A stretch of 64,000 nucleotides of DNA, taken from Xiphydria camelus (taxonomy: Eukaryota; Arthropoda; Insecta; Hymenoptera; Xiphydriidae). The translations under genes were made by a program, and so were the position numbers. The notes beneath the pieces are model-generated. The model had not been told where the DNA came from, did not search any database, and saw only the letters and a program-made list of their open reading frames with translations. The stretch is taken from NCBI GenBank assembly GCA_963678675.1, contig OY783197.1, forward strand, positions 4,870,400-4,934,399, in the 5' to 3' direction. Shown here in pieces: positions 53,480 through 63,409 of the stretch (positions within the stretch are counted from its first letter, which is position 1; each line of letters opens with the position of its first letter).

Positions 53480-54318
53480 TGCAGATAATCACCCTTATAC
53501 AATCTCGACATCAGCTTCCGGCGGTAACATCAGAACGTCAGCGATCGTGCAATCGAAATGTCGAACAGCAACGGAGAGATATAAGGTATTATACGATTTT
53601 TCTCTCGACTCCATGTCGCGGTACGCGCACCATGCATGCGCGTATAAAGCCCGAGAGAGAAAGAGAGCAGAGAGAGAGCGGGCGAAGTGAAACAAAAAAG
53701 AGAAAGAAGGAGGAAAAAGAAATGCCGCGCACGGAAACGAGCAATCGAGGTCGCGCGGACTCGCTCGACGGGTGACGGAAAAATACAGTTATACTTATGC
53801 TCATTCGGGATAATCGCGCGCGAGCGCGACGATCCCCGATCACGTACGAGCGACGCTCGTTTACATAAACGGGACGCGTTAGCGCGCGCGTATAGAAGCC
53901 CGATCACCCCCCGCGCATACGATCATTCGCCCGCACGCGGGCGCGCGGCGTACCTAGCGGTCGGTTTCTCTCCCTCCACCGCACCACCCCACCGGCTCGT
54001 AGGTACCGCGCGCGAGAGAGGAGAAGCAAAACCTTTGATCTCCGATCGCCAATTCGCCACGACGTGCGCGAGGTGCCGTGACGATTAGACGACCACACGA
54101 CTAGGTATCCGAACGAGAGACGTACGTAGACGCGTACCAATACGTGGAGCGGGCCCGCGATACAGGTAACGGCGGAAGGAGAGAGACCGCGAAGCGCGCG
54201 CGCGCGTGCAGGGTACCTATGCGCGCCCGCATCGTAAACTACACGCGCTTCGCTTCCTGTCCCCACTCGCGGAGAGTCCGGAGATCCACTCGACGTCCGA
54301 ATACCTACGAATATCTGT
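53480..54318. other. CpG-rich block with GA-rich tract
   Basis: GAGAGA-rich 53650-53720, then strongly CpG-rich. The overlapping frames show no domain. Confidence 0.55.
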
Positions 54319-54551
54319 ACAGACTGGACCAGAAATGGTGTCCTAAAAGTAGATTGAAATAAAAATAGGAAGGAATCATTAGATACGATTTACACTTCTC
54401 AGGGAATAGAGGAGGGATGTAAGTTTTTGAGCGAGTGTCGATAGCAGCAATAAAAAAGGTAATAGCAGCCCTTTCACAGATGGTAAGTTTGAGAAATGGC
54501 ATCCGGCTTGATGAAGCTCTAATGTTGAACTCCGAGTGGATGAAAATTATT
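54319..54551 (+). repeat. Dispersed repeat D, copy 2
   Basis: ACAGACTGGACCAGAAATGG, GTAGATTGAAATAAAAATAG, TAAGTTTTTGAGCGAGTGTC and GAAGCTCTAATGTTGAACTC follow the same order as in copy 1. Confidence 0.8.
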
Positions 54552-55415
54552 TGACATATTGCTCGTATCGAAGTAGCTGAACTAAGAGAAAAGGCGTGAG
54601 TAAAATTAACCTATGTTGCGGGTAAAAATTGTTCTAGTTAAAGGAATCACCACTTTTATATTATATCTTAGTATAGATTTAATAACTATAACTATTATCA
54701 AATAGTTGTATGTACTATTGAGATTCGTACGATAATTATAGTAATAAGAACCAATTTTTTAATAGTAAACTATTTTTACTAATTTGAAATAGTTGAATCA
54801 ACGTTTAGTTAGAGTTAAAATGTACTACTGAAATAAACATGAATTTAGAGATTACGTAGATTTAGAGAAAAGATTAGGGTACAATTAATTATCTTGCTGG
54901 TTAAGAATGGTCGTAGTTATAGCAACCATTTTTTAATATTATACACATATGTATTACTATTTATTTAGTAGCCGTAACTACAGTTAAGTAGTTGGATGAA
55001 CTATTGAGAATAGTGCAATAATTATAGTTATAAGAACCCATTTAGTAGTAAATTATAAACCTGTAATTTTAAACCTATAGTATATATGTATTACCATAAA
55101 TAAGTGATAAATATAACTCTATGAAATCAATAAACTCAAAATAATAAATTTTACTATTTCGAAATAATTTTACAATGTAATTCTTACCATGGTTCATATT
55201 ACTATTACAGTTTACTATTAATCTGGGTTATGACCACTGGCAACCTATCGAAATAGTCAAAAAAAAATAGTACATTTTACTATTTTTTTCTCTCAGTGTT
55301 CAGTTTTTTACCACACTGATACCATTGATAACTATTACAAATTCGTAATTATATCCTCTGATGGGCGACTAGCCCTATTGCATAAAAGATGAACGAGAAC
55401 TCCGAAAACTCATCT
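54552..55415. repeat. AT-rich region with TAGTATTAC-type motifs
   Basis: Repeated phrases such as GTTGGATGAACTATTGAGAAT / GTTGTATGTACTATTGAGATT (about 54706 and 54991, spacing about 285 bp) show an old duplication. It ends in TTTTTTTCTCTCAGTGTTC (55283), the same end type as the AT-rich miniature elements. Confidence 0.5.
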
Positions 55416-55419
55416 TTAA

Positions 55420-55996
55420 CCTTTGAAGTGCATACATATTTTTCGGAAAAAACTGTATTGTGTGGTCATCCTGACCCCAAAATTAAATACTAAAAATCTA
55501 GTACAAAAAATTTATTTTATTGGCAAACATGGAAATATTATATAGGAAATACTATTTATTTAATTATCAAATGAAGCAACATCATCATAGCAAATCAGAC
55601 ATAAAACTACAGAGTGATCTCTGCATATATGTTTTCTGCGGGAGCTTTGGACACATTGATCCGATGTCTTGACATCTCGACTTCTCAGACACATATTACA
55701 TCGCTTTCTGGTTTTATTGGGTGTTTGAATTAGAGCCTTTTTTTAGATGTCGAGGGCTCGACTTCGCATCGTTTCATACTGAGTCTCACGTATGACGTCA
55801 TTTGTGGGCCACCTTGACCCCAGAGCCTAATATCTCTCTTCGATGAAGTTTTATAAATGTGGCAAGTTAGTCAATTTATTAACCTTTAATAGTTGGAGGA
55901 ATACCTATAGTAATAAAAAAATTTTTTTCCTCATAAATTTTATAAAGAAAAAACTAAGCATGGGGTCAATTTGACCCCAACAATGCACTCCAAAGG
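55420..55996 (-). mobile_element. piggyBac remnant, 577 bp, TTAA target duplication
   Basis: Starts CCTTTGAAGTGCA at 55420 and, on the minus strand from 55996, CCTTTGGAGTGCATTG. TTAA lies on both sides (55416-55419, 55997-56000). Subterminal GGGGTCAATTTGACCCC-type sequence appears at both ends. The body keeps only the C-terminal cysteine-rich end of the transposase (next entry). Length and content show an internal deletion derivative of a piggyBac element. Confidence 0.9.
55560..55734 (-). pseudogene. piggyBac transposase C-terminal cysteine-rich domain
   Basis: 58 residues in one open frame to a natural stop at 55560: TRKRCNMCLRSRDVKTSDQC then a short linker and HICRDHSVVLCLIC. The Cys-x2-Cys ... 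Cys ... C-x-x-H-x5-C-x2-C layout is the zinc-binding tail of piggyBac transposases, which binds subterminal DNA. One cysteine of the usual C-x2-C pair after the linker is replaced (QSSR). The DDD catalytic core is deleted. Confidence 0.85.
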
Positions 55997-56000
55997 TTAA

Positions 56001-56052
56001 GGTAAACCAACAAACTGATTTGAAAAATGGAAAAAAATTCCGAAACTCCTGC
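56001..56052. other. Short spacer
   Basis: Unassigned sequence between the piggyBac remnant and the next miniature element. Confidence 0.5.
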
Positions 56053-56273
56053 ATTGAGAAAAATAACTTCGTCAATCAGATCAAAATCCTGGAGATGATG
56101 ACCAAACCGTGTAGTGAAAGTATAGATCCTCCACACATCTGTTTGGTTAAATTGATCAATTTTTGGTTAGAGTAACTAAATATTTGGTTCTACAGACCAG
56201 TATTTTGGTTAGAATAATCGAACGCGTTTAACGAGATACGTTTTATCATTTTAACCTAATTATTTTTCTTAGT
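56053..56273. mobile_element. Miniature element family A, copy 4
   Basis: ATTGAGAAAAATAACTTCG at the left and TTATTTTTCTTAGT at the right. The interior has GGTTAGAGTAACTAAATATT and ATGACCAAACCGTGTAGTGA, as in the copies at 18348 and elsewhere. Confidence 0.8.
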
Positions 56274-56288
56274 GTGGAACCACTTCGA

Positions 56289-56529
56289 TAAAAATCATTT
56301 TCGTCCACCCGGAATTTAACATTGGAGCTCCACAAGACCGGCCCTTGTTTCTCAGATTTACTACCTTAAGGGACTGAATCACATTTTTGATCCCTGCTAC
56401 CGATGCTTGCTCAAAAACTTAAATCTCTCCTCTAATTTTCTGAAAAGTTCCAATCGCATCTAATGATTCCTTCCTAATTTTTATTTCAATCTATTACTTT
56501 TAGGACAGCATTTCTGGTTCAATCTGTAT
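56289..56529 (-). repeat. Dispersed repeat D, copy 3 (inverted)
   Basis: The minus strand reads ACAGATTGAACCAGAAATGC, ATAGATTGAAATAAAAATTA, TAAGTTTTTGAGCAAGCATC and GGAGCTCCAATGTTAAATTC, as in copies 1 and 2. Confidence 0.8.
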
Positions 56530-56918
56530 AGGTACGCACCCTCTTGCGTGGTCGTTACAGACCGGCCGCGGGGCCGAGTAGAGGTAAGGGGATAAAAATG
56601 AGAAAGCGGGAGGAATCTTTGGGTCGCCCGATTTTCCCCGTCCTCCCGCTCGATCTTTTTCCCCGCGCAGCGCTGCGCTCTAGGATTTAACGACTCGTTC
56701 GTGCGGTCGAGCGGCCGGCGTAAAAAGATGGGCAAAAAGTGCACGGCGCACGTCGTCCTACGGCGGCTGTCGGAAGTACGCCCAATTTCCTATCGTCGTT
56801 CATCGTCGTGGTACCTTCGCGGGGCCACTGGAATTTTCGACCCGACCGCTGGGAGCGAGTACAGTACGTTGTACGTCGAGTAGTACGAGAGAGTAGATGC
56901 GCGGAAGAGAAGGAATGC
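56530..56918. other. CpG-rich block
   Basis: CpG-rich with no recognisable protein. Confidence 0.5.
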
Positions 56919-57163
56919 TATCGCGTGTTTAATGCCAAAAGGGCGTAAGCGATACTTTTACGCCCTTTTGGTATTGCAAAAGCCAAAAGGACGAATAATT
57001 TTTGTTTCTTTTGGATTCAGTATGAAAGATAAAAATGGCTAAATATCTGCCAAAATAAAAAATGAAAAAGTTATATTTACGCCATAAAAAAATTAGACGT
57101 CTTTTTTGGCATTTCAAACGACTTTTATAGCGCTCACGCCTTTTTGGCATTAAACACGCGATA
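56919..57163. mobile_element. Miniature element with about 32 bp TIRs
   Basis: TATCGCGTGTTTAATGCCAA at the left is matched, inverted, at the right (TTGGCATTAAACACGCGATA). After that GGGCGTAAGCG pairs with CGCTCACGCC. Inner copies of GCCAAAAGG occur at 56981 and the complement at 57107. Non-coding, 245 bp. Related motifs occur at 43211-43540. Confidence 0.85.
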
Positions 57164-57894
57164 TCGTAGGAGCGAAAGGCGGTAAAGATGGGAAGAGAAC
57201 GGCGCGCGCTTCGTATGCCATTGTGTTACGAACATTTAATTTCACGCGCGGATGGAAAAATATACCGAAAAAATATACATCTCCCGCGGACCCCGCGGGC
57301 AGCGTACGCGACGACGCTCGCCCGCGTTTCTTCGCGGTCGAGAGTGCCGCGGCGCGGAGAGGAGCGGCGAAGCAGAGTAAAAAATTGCTCGCGCCGCGCG
57401 ATCGCAGGAAGTCGCTCCCGTTCGGCTTTTTTTCACCCGGCCGGCCGATCGGCTCGAATAGGCACGAAATCGAGAACCGCGCTTCGTCCGCGCGGGGCGC
57501 GTTGACCGTATAATGGATTTCTCTCGCGCGCGGCGTGTTGAGATCGTAGGCGCAACTCGAGCTTTTTCTCGCGCGCGTGCGCGTTTCCCGTCTGGGCGAC
57601 TACGGCGAGAAACGAATCGAGAGAGGAAGTTGACTACGACGACTGCATGCAGTTTCCCAGGTTTTTGGCCGGTAGTCTTTGCCAAGGAACTGGGGTTGTT
57701 GCTCCGCAGTGCGCTCCGGGAAAAAACGAACGTTGAAACAAGTAAAGGGGGTCGGTCCGAAGTAGATGCGTTATCATAAAAAGAAACTCGGTAGAGCTTC
57801 ACGAAAAAGAAGTTTGTGCAGTGCGAAGCTCTTAACCGGGGTATATTTATAGAAAAATCCATTACAACAAATAATGAAACACTAATATCTTCAT
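57164..57894. other. CpG-rich block
   Basis: CpG-rich to about 57790, then a short AT-rich edge. The minus-strand frame 57862-57242 (206 aa) overlaps plus frames and has no domain. Confidence 0.55.
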
Positions 57895-58688
57895 GTTGGA
57901 CTAGGGGGCTTCGCCCCTACTCGCTTTGCTCGTCAACCCACCGGGGGCTGTCGCCCCCGCACCGCTATTGGGACCATGCAACACCCGTACAGTGACACCT
58001 GGTGGCAGTAGTCGGCGAAAAATCTTGCACTTTTATACAGTACCTAATACGATAAGAATATAGAAATCCTCGGCAAAACCAATTAGTGAACAACAATATG
58101 AATGTTTTTCATCAGGTGTATTTTATAGCCATTATTTATATGTATAGAATTGCAATAAACAGTAAGTATAACATTTAGGGCCGGTTTATTCACCTTTAGA
58201 CACGTTGACTGCCATATAGGTACAGAGTGAGACATACCGTAATGTACTTTAACCCGGTAGCGGTAGTGGCTGGCATAACTTCAAGCCTTCACCACTAGTT
58301 GCGCACGATCGTTTGCCGGATCCCCTCCAAGCAGTTGCACGGTCCCAATCGCGGCGCTCCTCAAAGGTTGTAGGAGGCGTTGGTCGACCAACGGACTTAT
58401 CTTTCTCCTCCTCCCTCCTCTTCCCTCCTCCTCCCTCCTCCCCTCCCCCTCCTTCCACCCCCTCCTCCCTCCTCCTCAGAAGAATAAGAGGAAGAGGAAG
58501 AAGAGGAGGAAGAGGAAGAAGAGGAGGAAAAGGAAGAGGAGGCGGCGGGGAAGGAGGAGGAGGAGGAAGAGGAGGGCTGCATAACAACCGTCCGTGCTTC
58601 GCGCATCCGGTCCCAAGGTCGCCGGGGTTTTTGGCGACATGGTTTTGTCCACACATTTATTCGAAAACTATTTTATATAATAGAAGGA
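57895..58688 (+). repeat. GC-rich dispersed repeat H, copy 1
   Basis: Starts GACTAGGGGGCTTCGCCCCT, with GGGGGCTTCGCCCC and GGGGGCTGTCGCCCCC as tight stem-loops. The part 58339-58688 (GCGGCGCTCCTCAAAGGTTG ... CATTTATTCGAAAACTATTT) is shared with copy 2 at 59864. About 400 bp between (57970-58300) is absent from copy 2. The ends resemble neither a clear LINE tail nor a Helitron end, so the class is open. Confidence 0.65.
58398..58578. repeat. Polypyrimidine/polypurine hairpin in repeat H, copy 1
   Basis: About 80 bp of almost pure CTCCTC/CCT (58400-58479) is followed directly by about 95 bp of GAAGAGGAG (58480-58577). The two can pair as a long hairpin, and each can form triplex DNA. The flanking CTTATC and GCATAACAAC are shared with copy 2. 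It explains the poly-Ser/Pro/Arg frames here. Confidence 0.85.
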
Positions 58689-58690
58689 TA

Positions 58691-59570
58691 TACAGGGTGA
58701 CATTTTGAAAACTTGCCACCCCAATATCTCAGAAAGTTACAGAGATTTTCTAAAATACAAAAATACGGTTTCGGCAGTGGAGAGGGGAAACCAAAATGAC
58801 ATAATCGGAGACGCACCCACTCCAACCCCCTTAAGGGTAGCCCCCCCAACTTTGTAATCTAAAATAGCAACCCCCCATGTGTGATACAGCATTGGAAAGC
58901 TCTTTAAAAATGCTTTACAGCAACACCAGATTTTGGTACCTTTCGATGAGTAGTTTTCGCGCAAATCAAGAAAAAAACTGCCAGAAGTAAGTTTTGTCAA
59001 TTTATTTATTAAAGGTCAATTATGTTACAATAAATTTTGAAGTGATTTCCATCATCTGACCTTACTCCCTGTGATTTCTTCTTATGGGGACATCTGAAAT
59101 CTGTTGTTTTTCAAACTCAACCAGCAAGCATTAACCAACTGAAACAGAGAATTATGCAAGAATATCGCAAAATTTCAAGAACAACATTTAAAAAAGTCCG
59201 AAAAATCAATGGAAATCATTTCGAAAATTTATTGTCACGTAATTGACCTTTAATAAATAAATTGACAACTTACTTCTAGCAGTTTCTTTCTCGATTTGCG
59301 CAAAAATTACTCATCGAAAGGTACCAAAATTTGGTGTTGTTGTAAAGCATTTTTAAAGAGCTTTCCAACGCTGTATCACACGTGGGGGGTTGCTATTTAA
59401 GATTACAAAGTTGGGGGGGCTACCCCTAAAGGGGTTGGAGGGGGTGCGTCTCCGATTAGGTGATTTTGGTTCCCCTCTCCACTGCCGAAACCGTATTTTT
59501 GTTTTTTAGAAAATCTCTGTAACTTTTTGAGATATTGGGGTGGCAAGTTTTCAAAATGTCACCCTCTGTA
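58691..59570. mobile_element. Palindromic foldback element, short copy
   Basis: TIRs TACAGGGTGACATTTTGAAA and (minus strand) TACAGAGGGTGACATTTTGA with about 330 bp arms; 880 bp in all. It has only one internal transposase stub (next entry), where the long copy at 36672 has two. It inserted directly after AGAAGGATA at the 3' end of repeat H copy 1, at TA. Confidence 0.85.
59058..59190 (+). pseudogene. Transposase C-terminal stub in the short foldback copy
   Basis: GACCTTACTCCCTGTGATTT starts the same DLTPCDFFLWGHLKSVVF frame as in 37040-37168. It is followed by QPASINQLKQRIMQEYRKIS. Not a functional gene. Confidence 0.75.
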
Positions 59571-59582
59571 TGTACTTGTGAA

Positions 59583-59848
59583 GTAGAGAACGCTTACGGT
59601 TGCTAAAGGAGTTTAGAGTGAGTTTATTTCATGCCATAGGACTAAAAGTCCTCTAGAATCTCCACAGAAAAGTAGAGAATGCTTCCGGATGCTAAAGGAG
59701 TTTAGAGTGAGTTTATTTCATGCCATAGGACTAAAAGTCCTCTAGAATCTCCACAGAAAAGTAGAGAACGCTTCCGGATGCTAAAGGAGTTTAGAGTGAG
59801 TTTATTTCATGCCATAGGACTAAAGGTCCTCTAGAATCTTCACAGAAA
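59583..59848 (+). repeat. Tandem repeat, 88 bp unit, 3 copies
   Basis: AGTAGAGAACGCTTACGGTT (59583), AGTAGAGAATGCTTCCGGAT (59671) and AGTAGAGAACGCTTCCGGAT (59759) start nearly identical units that also contain TTTATTTCATGCCATAGGAC and CTCTAGAATCTCCACAG. Only a few differences: recent expansion. Confidence 0.95.
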
Positions 59849-59863
59849 AGTTATATATTTAAG

Positions 59864-60270
59864 ACTAGGGGGCTCCGCCCCTCCTCGCTTTGCTCGTCAA
59901 CCCACCGGGGGCTGTCGCCCCCGCGCCGCTATCGCGGCGCTCCCCAAAGGTTGTAGGGGACGTTGGTCGGCCAACGGACTTATCTTCCTCCTCCTCCCTT
60001 CTCTTCCCTCCTTCTCCCTCCACCCTCCTCCTCCTCCTCCTCCTCAGAAGAAGAAGAAGAAGAAGAAGAAGAGGAAGAGGAAGAGGAAGAAGAGGAGGAA
60101 TAGCAAGAAGAGGAGGAAGAGGAAGAGGATGAGGCGGGGGAGGAGGAGGAGGAAGAGGAGGGCCGCATAACAACCGTCCGTGCTTCGCACATCCGGTCCC
60201 AAGGTCGCCGGGGTTTTTGGCGACATGGTTTTGTCCACGCATTTATTCGAAAACTATTTTATATAATAGA
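59864..60270 (+). repeat. GC-rich dispersed repeat H, copy 2
   Basis: AGACTAGGGGGCTCCGCCCC to TATATAATAGAAGGATATAT, collinear with copy 1 except for one large gap (see copy 1). It carries its own polypyrimidine (59985-60042) and polypurine (60046-60160) halves, of different detail from copy 1, so the tract has evolved in place. Confidence 0.7.
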
Positions 60271-60437
60271 AGGATATATAAAAAAGTATTGATGTACAGC
60301 TTTGCTTCCGCCGTTTTCCTAATGATGATAGATAGGAAAAACGCTGGGAGCAAAGTTGTACACCTAATATTTGAAATATACGTACCAGGTATTGAAAATA
60401 TTCATGTTTTTGCCGTTTTTTTGTATACTAACGAGTA
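60271..60437. other. Unassigned spacer
   Basis: AT-rich between repeat H and the foldback copy. TTTGCTTCCGCCGTTTTCCT and its rough complement (AGGAAAAACGCTGGGAGCAA) form a small hairpin at 60301-60355. Confidence 0.5.
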
Positions 60438-61650
60438 GGGGAGAGCAGAGCTAGTTGTAACAGAGGTAAATAATAACAGTCGTTTTATAGGATGATGCAA
60501 TTTTCCGCACTGCATAAAATCGCGTTTTGGACAAGCTAAATGTTGCTAAGAGCCGTCGCAATTGACCAGTTAACTACGCGTCTTCACCCGGGAGAGTTGT
60601 ATGTATGACGTGAAATTCTGACACACACATATGTTTGAATTTTCATTTTCGTAATTTTGGTCTGTACGCTTTATTATCATGCTTTATGCAATATGTGACT
60701 ACGTAATACTAGATACATAAGTCTTTCACGGTAACAAGTATTTCTTATTAATAATATATGATCTCTATCCATGTTATTTCAATTCATAGTAAAAATAATC
60801 GCGAGGGGCTTAAAGTAACAATTTCTTGGGGCAAGTTGTAACACGTTAAGACTTACTCCCACATTACCAAATGAAAAATAAAATGTTGAATAACTTACTG
60901 TATCTACATGGAGAAAAATGAAGTCGAAATGACGAGCATTGGAGTCCCGGAATTTTGGCACTATATGCTTTCTGTATGACATTACGTATACTTTTTATGA
61001 CACTGTAGTGACAACTCAAAGTTATAAAAAATATCGCCATACAGAATAGCATTTCATTCTCTACATATAGCAAATATTAATCTAATGTGGTATATTTTAA
61101 GATAATTTGGCATTTTGCAATACCTACCGTCATTGTGGCATTTTTTACAGTACAGCCATTAACATTTTTTGTAATATAGCTCACTGACATTTTTTATAAT
61201 ACCGCCATATGACGGCTTTTACAATACAGCCATTGGCATTTATCGTAGTACCTACAGCCTTCCAAATTATCTAAAAATATGCAATATTGTATTAAAACTT
61301 GCTATATTCCGAGAATGAAATGATATTCTGTATGGCAATATTTTTCATAGTTTTGAATTGTTACTACATTGCTATACAAAGCGCTTGCTATGCCATACAA
61401 AGGGCATATAATGCCAGAATTCGGGCATCCAGTGCTCGTCATTTCAACATCATTTTTCTCTGCGTAAGTTTTACCATAAATATATTATTGTGAAGTGGAT
61501 CTACAATGAAGATCTACAAAATCTTTGATGTATGAACTCAGGTAATTAGGAAAGACTAATGTTTAATTAAGAATATAAATAGAGGAAATAAAGTTGATAT
61601 AGTATTAAAAATTGTGGAGCTTTAAGAGATTTAGGTATAAGCCTTTTATT
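60438..61650. mobile_element. Foldback element family F, copy 2 (inverted)
   Basis: Matches 5069-6308 on the opposite strand throughout: GAGCTAGTTGTAACAGAGGT end, GTTTTGGACAAGCTAAATGT, ACTACGTAATACTAGATACAT, and the central inverted arms with ATACAGAATAGCATTTCATT. The far end is truncated at about 61650, so its second TIR is missing. Confidence 0.8.
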
Positions 61651-62500
61651 AGGGTAAGTCCGGGATAGTTCGACCACTTTTTTTTGAGATACTGTAGTAT
61701 CTTTTTCCATAAATGTATGCTTTCATAAATATTAAAATCCCATTAAGAGAACAATTCTATACAAGTATTTATTAGAAAGTTACATGAAAACATAAGCATA
61801 ATGCAGTTGCAACAAATAATAAATATGATACAGTAGTCCACTAACCCTTAAGGCCTACCGCAAATTGAGCCCAGCCCACGCACGGCACATTTTCAGCCCA
61901 CAACCAACCCATCTTTTCCACGTCCACGTTTTTATTCATTTACCGCATATTGAACCCAGTAGTGGCCCACACTAGCACCTCGCAGCATGGCATCCCTCGG
62001 TGAATTCTTTCTAGATATAGAATCTGATTCGGAAACCGAAGAAGTAGTTTTATTGTACTCGTTATCGAGAAAAAGAAAGAAAAGTAGAAATGCTTACTTA
62101 AATGCAAGGAATACTCGCGGGGGGGGGGGGGGGGTTGTTAACTGAGGAAGTTCCAGACAACGTATTTAGTGGTTTTCCGACCGGTACGCTATTACAGAAA
62201 GCGTTCCATTCGTACAGAAAGCGTACGAACGGAACATTCCGGGCCCCGTCAATCGTACGACGGGACCCGAGTCGAAGTTTTCGTGCTCTCTTAATACTCG
62301 CAGTTTTCCATTGCAGAGTATGAAGAGAATGAAAGGAGGACTTTACAGTTGTATAAGAACTCATAGATATTTTCATGCTCTTTATGTGCGCAAACTTGCA
62401 GATATGTCCGTTTCTGCACGTTTGATCATGAAAAGAGTACTAACGCAGTCTCTTTACATGCTCTTTTCGTACTCGACATGAGCACTAAATACGGGTTTAT
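61651..62500. other. Unassigned region with a G17 run
   Basis: Contains a candidate coding start (next entry), a run of 17 G at about 62118-62134 and a 33 bp near-palindrome (GTTCCATTCGTACAGAAAGC ... CGTACGAACGGAAC, 62203-62235). AAGGCCTACCGCAAATTGAG (61850) and AAGCCCAAATTGAGCC (62798) are similar phrases and may mark a decayed element. Confidence 0.35.
61987..62128 (+). pseudogene. Possible HARBI1-like transposase N-terminus (weak)
   Basis: From ATG 61987 the frame reads MASLGEFFLDIESDSETEEV then VLLYSLSRKRKKSRN. An acidic start followed by a V-L-L-x-x-L segment and a run of basic residues is how many PIF/Harbinger transposases begin. The following W-V-H-P-type segment is not seen, and the frame runs into the G-tract. 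A chance frame is quite possible. Confidence 0.2.
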
Positions 62501-63315
62501 AAACACCGCGCGTCTCCGAGGGTAAAATCGGTCGCTGTCGGTAAAGGTAAAATCAGAATATTAAACTGATTTTTCCTGTGGAATGTCTCTTCCACTGAAG
62601 GTGCGTGGCCTTACCGACCTCAGACCTTCTCAGGGAGGTAATTAATTTTTACAAGAGACCAATGGCCTGGTCCTAGAAACACTGCAGTACCAAGACAACT
62701 CGCGGAAAGGCTAGGCGCGCTCCCGCCACTTCACCAACCTCCAAAAATTAGTTTAACATTCTGACTCCCGGGAGTGTATCAGATATTAAGCTGATAAGAA
62801 CAAAGCCCAAATTGAGCCATGAAGCGATAACCATTACACTTTTCAACGTTGCTCTTATAATACTGAAACATAAATTTGCATCTGAGAATATTCCCCATCT
62901 AGCGGGCAATCCGGATACTAGTCGGAAGAGAATTAAAAGAGTATGAAGAGTTAAGGATGTACCACCTATATAGTCTGAGCCAGAAGTTTGTTGAATCAGA
63001 ATATTATGTCGATTTCGATTTGATTAGCATGAAAACATGACAAAAGCGTCTTAAATGATATAATGAATGTCATTATATCTGTCGAATGCTTTTTTTTACC
63101 ATTTTTAAAATGCATTTAAACTAATTTGACAATATTTAATTTCTTGAGAAAAACTTTTATCTGTAACTCTGTACAAATAGTATATTCATACTAGGCTCTT
63201 CGCGTCATAGTAAGAATGAAGCACTATGTATTTAACATTTATTTATATAATTAAAAAGAGAAAATGATAAGCAATAACTTTTTAATCAAATTGATAAGCT
63301 GCGCCCTATGAATGT
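62501..63315. other. Unassigned sequence
   Basis: No frame or repeat I can support. 62600-62760 has a CAGGGAGGTAATTAATT stretch and GGAAAGGCTAGGCGCGCTCC, which may be a LINE fragment, but there is no conserved protein. Confidence 0.4.
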
Positions 63316-63409
63316 ACGTATACGCTTCTTAGCGAATAGACCAATCAGGATCAAGTATTCCGTTGTGATGGGAGTCCTGATTGGTCTATTCGCTAAGAAG
63401 CGTATACGT
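63316..63409. repeat. Perfect 35 bp inverted repeat
   Basis: ACGTATACGCTTCTTAGCGA ... (63316-63350) and its exact complement (63375-63409), with a 24-base loop. No decay in either arm. It may be a very small miniature element or a structured RNA/DNA site. Confidence 0.9.

Noticed and set aside
57242..57862. A 206-residue minus-strand open frame
   Set aside because: It overlaps open plus-strand frames, has CpG-driven composition and lacks any known motif.
59865..60242. Proline/leucine- and serine-rich frames over repeat H
   Set aside because: Products of the polypyrimidine/polypurine tract. The same type occurs at 58249-58656.
62118..62134. Run of G as a possible G-quadruplex or regulatory site
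   Set aside because: A single homopolymer with no further G-tracts around it. It may be a sequencing length artefact.
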